Origin: G963708325 sp963708325
Lineage (GTDB): Bacteria; Actinomycetota; Thermoleophilia; Solirubrobacterales; 70-9
Assembly: GCA_963708325.1 (NCBI GenBank)
Contig: OY970203.1
Coordinates: 1,736,001 to 1,800,000, forward strand
Length of the DNA stretch: 64,000 nt
Direction of reading: 5' to 3'
In this document: in pieces, positions 26,708 through 35,684 of the stretch
How positions within the stretch are numbered: position 1 is the stretch's first letter
Layout of the letters: every line of letters begins with the position of its first letter
Notes under the pieces: generated by a model
Told to the model about the DNA's origin: nothing
Seen by the model: the letters and a program-made list of their open reading frames with translations, nothing else
Database searches by the model: none
Position numbers and translations under genes: made by a program

Positions 26708-28312
26708 TCAGCGCCGGTCGGCGCGATCGAGGATCGGTATCAAGCGATCGCGGGATTCGACCAGGAGTCGGCGCAGGATGGGCCACGGTGCCCGGACGGG
26801 CGGCCGCCCGGCGGGTCCCTCGTTCGATGCCCGGGGGGCCAGCCTCACCTCGAAGTCCGACCCCTCGGGAAGCTCGCTGGTTTCCCCGACGCGACCGCTC
26901 ACGAGCGCGCCGTTCCCGTGGGAGCTGATCAGCACGCGGTCCTTCTCGTCCGCCTGAGACATCGCCGGATCGACACTCAGCGATCTGCTTCGGTCCCCTG
27001 TAGCAATCGTCACCGCCCTCGAGTACAAGCGCAGGTCGATTCGATCTCCGGACGTCCGAGATGCGAAGTTCGAGCGGGAGATCTCGCCAACCGAGCACCA
27101 ACGCACGTCGCCCAGGCGATTGATGTTTGCAGCGGCCGAGGCAAGGACGTCCAGCCCGTCCCTGAAATCGGCGTGATGCCCATAGAGGATCAATGGCTGG
27201 TTGAGGTAAGCGCGCAGAACGAGGTCGTCCCAGTCGTCCCCGAGCTTGTGGCGGGGGATGACGGGAAAGCCGCCTGCGACGTGGTCGGCCGGGCTCATTC
27301 CGACGGTGGCCGATCCGGGTTGCCTTGATACCCGCCACGGCTCGGGTCGGCTTATGCAGGCAGACTCGAAGCCCGTCTGGAGGGCCGCGCGGAGTGAATC
27401 CTCCGCGCACGCCCCGTGAGGTGGGGCCAGCACGCGGGAGACCGAAAGACCCGTCTTGCGCTCGAACTTCTCGATTCTCCGCAGCGCCTGCTGGAGCAAG
27501 GCGACGCGCTCTGCCATGGGCATCGGCCGGTCAAGCTCCCTGCGCAGGTGGTTGTTTCCGTGAACCAGGAGGGAGAGGCTGGGGCTTTCGGCAAACAGGC
27601 GGACGGCCTCGCGATGGGCAAACCAGCCATCCAGCGGAACCAGGGCGATCGCCACATGGAACCCGTGGGATTCGGCGATCGCCCTGAGAGCGCGATAGTC
27701 GACATAGCCGTAGGAGCGCCAGTGAAGATTCGGATCGTCGATCACAAACGCCGCGCGGAGGCGGGGAGGTCGCCATTCGTCGGCTCCGGTGATCCGCCTG
27801 AGGAAGTCGACGAGCGGAAGCAGTCTCAGGAATCGATTGCCTCGCAGCCGACTCCGAAGAGATTCCGTCGGTGCGAGTTCCGTGGGCATAGCGGCGATGC
27901 GGTAGGTCGGAACCGGCGACTTGCCGTTGCCCACCCATGCAGGCCTGCCCTCGAAGCTGGCGAGGGCTTCTTCCCTGCGTCCGGGCTCGATCGGCGCAAG
28001 CCGGTCGATCTCGTCGTCGTGAAGAGACCGGTCGCGCAAGCGAGGGTCCAGGCCGGCGCTATCGTGAAAATTCACCTGGCCTCCCGGTCGGGCCAGCGGC
28101 TCTTCGTCAGACGCAATCAAGCAGGGGAGGGACCGGGCGAGGTCACGGCGAACAGGCGCGCTCGCCTCAGGAAAGACGATCGCGCCATCGAGACCCTGTT
28201 CGACCGAATCGATGCCGGGAAGCTGGACGGCGAAGGCCGATTCGAGAGCCTCGAAGAGGCGGCTGCGCTCCCGCCTGCATCGTGAAGGAGCGACGCCTAC
28301 GCGCAGGATCAT
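26708..28312 (-). CDS. Polysaccharide deacetylase-like (NodB-fold) protein
   Basis: A 534-residue protein. The central part, about residues 185-410, has a degenerate NodB homology pattern: LRAAFVIDDPNLHW (in place of the TFDD strand), LSLLVHGNNHLRREL (an HxNNH motif instead of HTxxH), and RVLAPPHGACAEDSLRAAL (replacing RxPY/G). The N-terminal 160 residues and the C-terminal 110 residues, which contain beta-rich segments, match nothing I know. It starts 6 bp after the acs stop on the same strand, so it may be co-transcribed with acs. De-N-acetylation of a surface glycan is possible, but substituted motif residues make activity uncertain. Confidence 0.7.
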   Translation of the reverse strand: MILRVGVAPSRCRRERSRLFEALESAFAVQLPGIDSVEQGLDGAIVFPEASAPVRRDLARSLPCLIASDEEPLARPGGQVNFHDSAGLDPRLRDRSLHDDEIDRLAPIEPGRREEALASFEGRPAWVGNGKSPVPTYRIAAMPTELAPTESLRSRLRGNRFLRLLPLVDFLRRITGADEWRPPRLRAAFVIDDPNLHWRSYGYVDYRALRAIAESHGFHVAIALVPLDGWFAHREAVRLFAESPSLSLLVHGNNHLRRELDRPMPMAERVALLQQALRRIEKFERKTGLSVSRVLAPPHGACAEDSLRAALQTGFESACISRPEPWRVSRQPGSATVGMSPADHVAGGFPVIPRHKLGDDWDDLVLRAYLNQPLILYGHHADFRDGLDVLASAAANINRLGDVRWCSVGEISRSNFASRTSGDRIDLRLYSRAVTIATGDRSRSLSVDPAMSQADEKDRVLISSHGNGALVSGRVGETSELPEGSDFEVRLAPRASNEGPAGRPPVRAPWPILRRLLVESRDRLIPILDRADRR

Positions 28313-28318
28313 CCGCGC

Positions 28319-30301
<1,983 letters not shown>

Positions 30302-30390
30302 CTCTCCTCCTTGCTCGGGGGGCGCAGAACCTACATACCCGGCTGCGGAACCGGCAAGCCGGCGGACGTTCCGCTCGGCGGCGGGTCGTC

Positions 30391-30396
30391 TAGCCT
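30391..30396 (+). promoter_or_regulatory. Leaderless-type -10 box of the DCC thiol protein gene
   Basis: TAGCCT, 7 nt before ATG 30404; no Shine-Dalgarno in between. Confidence 0.6.
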
Positions 30397-30403
30397 CGCG
30401 CGG

Positions 30404-30808
30404 ATGTCCTCCGCGGCGATCCTCTACGACCCCGACTGCGGCTTCTGCCGCTGGTCGCTCGCCAAGCTGCTCGCCTGGGACCGGCGGCGGCTGCTGCGCC
30501 CGGTGCCGCTCGGCGGCGCCGAGGCCGACTCGCTGCTGGCGGGCATGAGCGAGGAGCGGCGGATGGCCTCGTGGCACCTGGTGGGCGCCGACGGCGAGGT
30601 GCGCTCGGCGGGCGCGGCCGTGGGGCCGCTGATGCGCCTGCTCCCTGGCGGGACGCCGATCGCCTTGCTCGCGGACGCCTTCCCCCGCCTCACCGAGCGG
30701 GCCTACCGCTGGGTGGCCGGCCACCGCGGCGCGCTCGCTCGCCCGATCGGAGAGCGCGCGGCGCAGCGGGCAAGGGCGCGGATCGCCGCCCGCGCCGGGA
30801 GCGCCTGA
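30404..30808 (+). CDS. DCC1-like thiol-disulfide oxidoreductase (DUF393)
   Basis: A 134-residue protein of the DCC/DUF393 family with the signature YDPDCGFCRWSLAKLLAWD, whose CGFC pair is the redox-active site. A central SWHLVGADGEVRSAGAAVGPLM and a C-terminal basic helix are also typical. The family is thought to act as a thiol-disulfide oxidoreductase with an unknown partner. TAGCCT sits 7 nt before the ATG and no Shine-Dalgarno is visible, so the message is probably leaderless. It shares its upstream region with acs. Confidence 0.88.
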   Translation: MSSAAILYDPDCGFCRWSLAKLLAWDRRRLLRPVPLGGAEADSLLAGMSEERRMASWHLVGADGEVRSAGAAVGPLMRLLPGGTPIALLADAFPRLTERAYRWVAGHRGALARPIGERAAQRARARIAARAGSA

Positions 30809-30901
30809 ACGCACATGAGCCGGCATCGCGGCGCGCCGAGCCGCCGCACTCCGCCCGCTAGGCTGCGGGGCGCGCGGGAAAGCGACGTGGAAGGAGAGGA
30901 G

Positions 30902-31456
30902 ATGAGCGACGGCGAGCGGCCGCTACAGGGCCTACGGGCGGCGGTGATGATCGGGCCGCTGTTCGAGGACGTCGAGGCGACCTACCCGTACTACCGCCTG
31001 CAGGAGGCGGGGGCGACGGTGGAGCTGATCGGCGCCAGGGGCGACGAGATGCTGACGGGCAAGCAGGGCCAGGAGCTGATCACCGGACAGGCAGCCTCCG
31101 ACCTCAACGCCGACGACCTCGACCTGCTGGTGATCGCGGGCGGCTTCGGTCCCGACAAGCTCCGCGCCGACGAGGGCGTCCAGGAACTCGTCCGCGGCAT
31201 GGACGCCGCCGGCAAGCCGCTTGCGTTCATCTGCCACGCCGGCTGGGTGCCCGCCTCGGCGGGGATCCTCGAGGGCCGTCGTGTCACCTCGTATCCGACG
31301 ATCGCCGACGACCTGCGAAACGCCGGCGCCGAGTGGGAGGACGCGGAGGTGGTCGTCGACGGAAACCTGGTCTCCTCCCGCCGCCCCGACGACCTCCCCG
31401 CCTTCATGCGCTCGCTGATCGGCGTGCTGGCGAAGGCCGGCGCCGCGACCGGCTGA
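30902..31456 (+). CDS. DJ-1/PfpI family protein
   Basis: A 184-residue type-1 glutamine-amidotransferase-like protein of the PfpI/YhbO group. The nucleophile elbow is AFICHAGWVPAS with Cys and the adjacent His, preceded by LVIAGGFGPDKLRAD, which carries an oxyanion strand. The family includes intracellular stress proteins with deglycase or protease-like activities; which applies here is unknown. ATG 30902 has a strong AAGGAGAGGAG site, and a TAGGCT -10 box is about 38 nt upstream, so unlike its neighbour this message has a leader. Confidence 0.9.
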   Translation: MSDGERPLQGLRAAVMIGPLFEDVEATYPYYRLQEAGATVELIGARGDEMLTGKQGQELITGQAASDLNADDLDLLVIAGGFGPDKLRADEGVQELVRGMDAAGKPLAFICHAGWVPASAGILEGRRVTSYPTIADDLRNAGAEWEDAEVVVDGNLVSSRRPDDLPAFMRSLIGVLAKAGAATG

Positions 31457-31465
31457 GCCGGGCGC

Positions 31466-32248
31466 TCAATCCGCGCGGCGGGACTCGACGGCCTGTCGCA
31501 GGACGAGACCGCCGACCAGCAGGTTGCCGCCGATCAGGGCGAGCAGGAGCAGGTCGACGCCGGTGGAGGGCAGCGAGCCGCCGGAGCCGCCCGACGAGGA
31601 GCCGCTGCCGCCCGAGATCGTCGCCGAGGGGGCGGTGAGGCCGGACGAGCCGGACGAGGAGCCCCCGCCGGACGAGGTGCCGCCGTTGCCGCTGGAGCCG
31701 GAGGCGGAGACGGTGATAGTGCCTGACATTCCCTGCCCGTTTTTGCCTCCGTGAAGGGAGCAGTAGTAGGCGAATGTTCCCGCGGAATTGAATGAACGGC
31801 TGTAAGTGTCGCCATGCTTCAGGTGGCGGTTGATGCTCTGAAAACTGCCGTCGTCAGCCGTCACGTTGTGACCCTCAGGAGCCGTGCCATCGTTTGTCCA
31901 CGTGACAGTGTCGCCTGCCTGGATCGTCAGCGTCTTTGGTTTGAACACGTAATCCGCTGAATCCTTCATCTTCACGTTCCCCTGCGCGGCCGCACCCGCC
32001 TGCGGCTCCGTGGCCGCCTTCGCCCGCGGCGTCTTCGGCTTGGCCGGCGCCGACGGGGCCGTCTGAGCCGGCTCGGTGGCTGGGCCGGTCGTCGCCGGCC
32101 CGCCGGGCTCCGTCGGGACCGTGGACGTGGACGTGCTCTGCGTCTGCGTGGTGGTCGTGATCGCCGGATCCGCCGCAACGACCAGCGCGGGCGCGCCCAG
32201 CGCGGCGCCGAGCACAAGCGCGATCACAACCGCCCGCGTCCCTAGCAC
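31466..32248 (-). CDS. LPxTG-anchored cupredoxin (plastocyanin-like) protein
   Basis: A 260-residue surface protein. GTG 32248 (VLGTRAVVIALVLGAALG) starts a signal peptide. A Thr/Pro-rich spacer is followed by a cupredoxin fold with all four type-1 copper ligands visible: His in APEGHNVTAD, then Cys, His and Met in YYCSLHGGKNGQGM. A Gly/Ser-rich stalk leads to LPSTG at about residue 226, a hydrophobic helix and an RR tail, the layout of a sortase substrate; no sortase gene is in the window. The neighbouring gene is a paralogue with nearly the same last 35 residues. Electron transfer or copper binding at the surface is likely. Confidence 0.85.
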   Translation of the reverse strand: MLGTRAVVIALVLGAALGAPALVVAADPAITTTTQTQSTSTSTVPTEPGGPATTGPATEPAQTAPSAPAKPKTPRAKAATEPQAGAAAQGNVKMKDSADYVFKPKTLTIQAGDTVTWTNDGTAPEGHNVTADDGSFQSINRHLKHGDTYSRSFNSAGTFAYYCSLHGGKNGQGMSGTITVSASGSSGNGGTSSGGGSSSGSSGLTAPSATISGGSGSSSGGSGGSLPSTGVDLLLLALIGGNLLVGGLVLRQAVESRRAD

Positions 32249-32254
32249 CGACCG

Positions 32255-32260
32255 ATCGTA
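32255..32260 (-). promoter_or_regulatory. -10 box of the LPSTG cupredoxin gene
   Basis: TACGAT on the minus strand, 6 nt before GTG 32248. The paralogue has the identical box and spacing. Confidence 0.6.
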
Positions 32261-32279
32261 GCGGCAGCGTGGGCCCGGC

Positions 32280-33038
32280 TCAGCGCGCGCGCCGCACCGC
32301 GAGTGCTTCGCGCAGCACAAGCCCGCCGGCCAGAAGGTTCCCGCCGATCAGAGCGAGCAGGATCAGGTCGGCCCCGGTTGCGGGCAGGGATCCGCCGGAG
32401 CCTCCCGAGCTGCCGGACGAGGACGTCGGCGACGTGGACGAGACCGGCGTTCCTCCCCCGGCCGGCACGAAGCTGGATCCGCCAGCCGTGCCCCCGCTGC
32501 TTCCGGTCGCGCCGGTGGCGCCGGTCGCTGACGTGTCGGCGGCGGCCACCACCTTGATCGTGCCCTCCATCTCGCTGTAGTGCTGGTCGAAGTAGTTGTA
32601 CGTCCCGGCCTTGCCGAACGTCCTCGAGTAGGTCTCGCCGGGCCGGATCTTGCCGCTGGCGGTGTCGTCGAAGTCGACGGAATGCCACGCCTTCGCGTCG
32701 TTCTTCCAGACGACCTGGTCACCGACGACGATCGTGAGGCCCTTCGGGTCGAACTTGCGCTTCTTCGTGATCGAGACGTGGTGCCTCTTGCCGGCCTGGG
32801 TGCCGCCGCCGTCCTGGTCGGCGGCTGACGCGTCGCCCGAGCCCCCCTGGCTGCCTGCCGCCGGCGCCGTGGACGGCCCGCCGATCGGCGGCGAGACCAC
32901 CTTCGGCAGCGCCGGCGGGCTTCCCGCTCCGCCGGCGCCGGACTGCACGTCCACGCCGCCTGCGGCCACCGCGATCGCCGGCACGCAAGCCACTCCTGCC
33001 GTCACCAGCGACGTGATCAGCGCTTGCCTCCCTCGCAC
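32280..33038 (-). CDS. LPxTG-anchored cupredoxin-like protein lacking the copper cysteine
   Basis: A 252-residue paralogue of the downstream LPSTG cupredoxin. GTG 33038 begins a signal peptide (ALITSLVTAGVACVPAIAVA). The cupredoxin domain (HHVSITKKRKFDPKGLTIV, KAWHSVDFDD) keeps the first His plus His and Met in YFDQHYSEMEG, but the normal copper Cys is Asp. A Gly/Ser stalk, LPATG at about residue 218, a hydrophobic helix and an RRAR tail follow. Without the Cys a blue type-1 site cannot form, so it may bind another metal or none. Both genes have TACGAT exactly 6 nt before a GTG start. Confidence 0.85.
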   Translation of the reverse strand: MRGRQALITSLVTAGVACVPAIAVAAGGVDVQSGAGGAGSPPALPKVVSPPIGGPSTAPAAGSQGGSGDASAADQDGGGTQAGKRHHVSITKKRKFDPKGLTIVVGDQVVWKNDAKAWHSVDFDDTASGKIRPGETYSRTFGKAGTYNYFDQHYSEMEGTIKVVAAADTSATGATGATGSSGGTAGGSSFVPAGGGTPVSSTSPTSSSGSSGGSGGSLPATGADLILLALIGGNLLAGGLVLREALAVRRAR

Positions 33039-33044
33039 GTGGCA

Positions 33045-33050
33045 ATCGTA
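33045..33050 (-). promoter_or_regulatory. -10 box of the LPATG cupredoxin gene
   Basis: TACGAT on the minus strand, 6 nt before GTG 33038. Confidence 0.6.
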
Positions 33051-33116
33051 ACCAGGTCGCCGCGGTCCGCGCCAGTCCCGCACCGATCCGCAAGCAGGCG
33101 TGCGGGAGCTGCGTGC

Positions 33117-34700
33117 TCAGCTGGCCGCCGCGAGCCGCTTGCGGTGGGTGCGGATCTCGCTGAGGATGCGCTCGAGCCGGGGCTCGCTGGAGGGGTCCAT
33201 GTAGGTCATCGCCGCCGCGATCGCCGGATGAACGTCGGCGATCCGCTCGTGCATCGCCTGTGCCACGGCGCGGTAGGTGGGATGGCCCTCGCGCCCGGAG
33301 CGCAGCTCGATCAGGTGCAGCGCCTCGCGCGCGTTGAGGTCGAGCACGTAGCGGATCCGGTAGCCGAGGCAGAGCGCATATGGCGCCGCCTCCACCATCC
33401 CCTCCTCCTCCAGGCGCCCGAACTCGGCCCGGGAGATCTCCAGGGCGCGCTCGTAGTCGTCCCCGATCCCGGCCTTGCGGACCTCCTCGGGGACGCCGGC
33501 GCCGAGGTCCGGCGACAGCCGCTGCCACTGGCAGGTGAGCAGGCGATGGCGCTGGAGGTCGCGGAAGCCGCCGTAGTCGGAGACGATCTCGAACCGGTAG
33601 CGCACCGCCTCCCAGCCGCGGCCGGGGCGATGGCGGCGGTTTCTACGCTCGCCCATCAGCTCCTCGATCAGCCGCGCCCGCTCCCCCGGGGCCAGCGCTC
33701 GCACGCGCTCGCCGATCTCGGCCTCGCCAACGCCCGCCGACTCGTAAAGGCTGGCGGCGATCAGGTCCTCCTCGGAGCCGTCGACGTGGACCAGCTCGAC
33801 CGAGGGCGCGTCGGCGGTGTCGCGGCGGTCGAGCCCCATCCGGGCGACGGCGCGCTCCGTCGTCTCGCGGCGCTCGCGCAGGTAGTCGATCCAGTCGCCG
33901 CCGCGGTCGGGGCGCTCCACGCGGGCGACGAAGCTCGGCACCACCTTGCGCAGCTCGTCGAGCATCATCTGGGCGTAGTGGCGCGCCTCCGGAAGCGGCG
34001 AGGCGAACATCCTCAGCAGCAGCTGCTCGTAGGCCTGGCCGGTGGCGAAGATGCCGACGTGGCTCAGCGTCGACGCCGGCAGCAGCCCGCGCACGAGGTC
34101 GAGCGCCTTCGCCCGGATCGAGCGCCGCCAGGCGTCCTCGGGGCCGTCCCCCGGCGGCCAGCGCTCGGCGGCCCAGCCGTGCACGGTCTCCAGGCCGCGC
34201 GAGTAGATCGCGAATATCTCGTCCATCGCCTCGCCGAAGGCGGGGCCGAGATCGCCGTCGCGGTAGTAGCGGTAGCCGCCCTCCGGCATCGGCTTGTCGT
34301 AGGGGATGTAGCGCGTGGACTGCTCCAGGTAGGCGGCGAGCCGTCCCCGCTGCAGGAGCTTGGTGACGACGTTGGAGACCCACTCGCAGGCGACGTGGAC
34401 GCCGCCGAGCTGGGCCACGGAGTCGTCGCCGAAGCCGAGGAAGACGTTTTCGTACAGGCGCGCCGCGCGCTCGCCCTCGCCCCCCTCGAAGGGGCGACCG
34501 CCCTCGGGCACGTCGGCGGCGAACTCGTCCAGGAACAGCCGGCGCAGCGTCCCCGGGTAGCGCGAGTAGCGCGCGAACAGCGCGCCCTTGACGGTCTCGG
34601 GAAGGTCCACGAGGGCGAAGACGGGCCGGTCGAGGTTGGTGAAGTGGGGGGCGAGAAGCGCCCTCTCCTTCTCGCTGAAGCTCTCGACCGGGTATCGCAT
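33117..34700 (-). CDS. Double-length FAD-dependent thymidylate synthase (ThyX)-like protein
   Basis: A 527-residue protein containing two ThyX-like halves; canonical ThyX is about 220-250 residues. The signature RHRxxSxNExSxRY is split between them: the N-half reads LLQRGRLAAYLEQSTRYIP (His lost, EQSTRY kept), and the C-half LQRHRLLTCQWQRLS (RHR kept, the rest changed). The family methylates dUMP using FAD, NADPH and methylene-THF, and works as a tetramer; each half here would supply part of the site. ATG 34700 is favoured because TAGGAT lies 10 nt upstream; ATG 34712 is possible. Whether it is an active thymidylate synthase is uncertain. Confidence 0.8.
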   Translation of the reverse strand: MRYPVESFSEKERALLAPHFTNLDRPVFALVDLPETVKGALFARYSRYPGTLRRLFLDEFAADVPEGGRPFEGGEGERAARLYENVFLGFGDDSVAQLGGVHVACEWVSNVVTKLLQRGRLAAYLEQSTRYIPYDKPMPEGGYRYYRDGDLGPAFGEAMDEIFAIYSRGLETVHGWAAERWPPGDGPEDAWRRSIRAKALDLVRGLLPASTLSHVGIFATGQAYEQLLLRMFASPLPEARHYAQMMLDELRKVVPSFVARVERPDRGGDWIDYLRERRETTERAVARMGLDRRDTADAPSVELVHVDGSEEDLIAASLYESAGVGEAEIGERVRALAPGERARLIEELMGERRNRRHRPGRGWEAVRYRFEIVSDYGGFRDLQRHRLLTCQWQRLSPDLGAGVPEEVRKAGIGDDYERALEISRAEFGRLEEEGMVEAAPYALCLGYRIRYVLDLNAREALHLIELRSGREGHPTYRAVAQAMHERIADVHPAIAAAMTYMDPSSEPRLERILSEIRTHRKRLAAAS

Positions 34701-34710
34701 CGGGGCGGCC

Positions 34711-34716
34711 ATCCTA
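34711..34716 (-). promoter_or_regulatory. -10 box of the ThyX-like gene
   Basis: TAGGAT on the minus strand, 10 nt before ATG 34700. It overlaps ATG 34712, which argues for the downstream start. Confidence 0.5.
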
Positions 34717-34724
34717 GCCCGGAC

Positions 34725-34800
34725 GATGGTCCAGTTCGGCGGCGGCATGATCCTGGCCACCCTCGCCACGCTTCTCAGCGTGTTCGCGACGCGGGCCTGA
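34725..34800 (+). pseudogene. Truncated duplicate of the 3' end of the 35354-35659 gene
   Basis: A 76-bp segment about 91% identical (7 mismatches by eye) to bases 35584-35659. It encodes the same tail (RTMVQFGGGM...LATLLSVFATRA) and ends at the same TGA. Nothing resembling the rest of that gene precedes it; instead it abuts the thyX-like start on the other strand. It looks like a decayed or partial tandem copy. Confidence 0.75.
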
Positions 34801-34834
34801 TCCTCAGCGCCGCGGCCGCTCCTGCCAACGGTGT

Positions 34835-35209
34835 CTATCCGGCCTGCCCCGGGGCGGGCGGCGCCGCCATCAGCTCGACGCGGTGGCCGGCGGGGCCGAC
34901 GGCGAAGGCGCGCGGCTCGCCCCACAGCTGCTGGGCGTCCTCGACGGTGAAGCCGGCGTCGCGGAGGGCGGCGACGGTGGCGTCGAAGTCCTCGGCCACC
35001 ACCGCCGGGTGACCGAGCGTGGGAACGGTGGCGGCGTCGGTGTGGATCAGGTGGACCTGGTTGGCGTCCCGCTCCAGCCAGGTGACGTACTGGGCGATCT
35101 CGTCGGGAGCTTCAAGCCGTGAGAAGCCGAGCAGCTGCCAGAACTCGACGGTGCGCTCGACCTCGGCAGGCGGGACCTCGAGGGAGACGTGGTGGAGTGC
35201 CGGGGTCAC
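34835..35209 (-). CDS. VOC (glyoxalase/bleomycin resistance) family protein
   Basis: A 124-residue vicinal-oxygen-chelate protein with paired beta-alpha-beta modules: ALHHVSLEVPPAEVERTVEFW LL-type first strand with a metal-ligand His, QVHLIHTDA, and the C-terminal AFAVGPAGHRVELM with a Glu ligand. Members bind a divalent metal and act on small molecules such as methylglyoxal adducts or aromatic diols. GTG 35209 is chosen because upstream sequence is arginine-rich and not conserved-looking. No operon partner is evident. Confidence 0.85.
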   Translation of the reverse strand: MTPALHHVSLEVPPAEVERTVEFWQLLGFSRLEAPDEIAQYVTWLERDANQVHLIHTDAATVPTLGHPAVVAEDFDATVAALRDAGFTVEDAQQLWGEPRAFAVGPAGHRVELMAAPPAPGQAG

Positions 35210-35353
35210 ACGCGCTGCCAGTCGGGCTCGGGCGGAGCGGCGTCGGACACGATCGAAGCATCGCATCTCGCCACCCCGGCGATACGACCCCGCGACCCAA
35301 TCGCCACATCGCGCGCAGTCGGCGGCACGGCGGCGGGCTAAGCTTGATCCGCG

Positions 35354-35659
35354 ATGGAGCGGGCCCGCGCCACCTGGACCGACGAGCGCCTCGATGACCT
35401 CTCGCGCCGCGTCGACGACGGCTTCAGGCGGATCGATCAGGACATTCGAGAGCTGCGCGTCGAGCTGAGCGCTCGCATCGACACCCAGGGTGCCCAGATC
35501 GACGCCCAGAGACGCGACCTGGCCACCCGCATCGACGCTCAGGGAGTCGAGATGTCGCGGCGCTTCGACGCGCTCCAGCGCACGATGGTCCAGTTCGGCG
35601 GCGGGATGACCCTCGCCATCCTCGCCACGCTGGTCAGCGTGCTCGCGACGCGGGCCTGA
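35354..35659 (+). CDS. Small coiled-coil protein with C-terminal membrane helix
   Basis: A 101-residue protein. Residues 5-75 form a heptad-like coiled coil with repeated RIDxQG units (ARIDTQGAQIDAQ, TRIDAQGVEMSRR), followed by one membrane helix near the C-terminus (GGGMTLAILATLVSVLATRA). The design resembles small tail-anchored proteins of unknown role found in many actinobacteria. TAAGCT lies 9 nt before the ATG and no Shine-Dalgarno is seen. A fragment of its 3' end is present at 34725-34800. Confidence 0.75.
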   Translation: MERARATWTDERLDDLSRRVDDGFRRIDQDIRELRVELSARIDTQGAQIDAQRRDLATRIDAQGVEMSRRFDALQRTMVQFGGGMTLAILATLVSVLATRA

Positions 35660-35684
35660 CTCGGTCGCCGGCCGGGCGCCGCGA

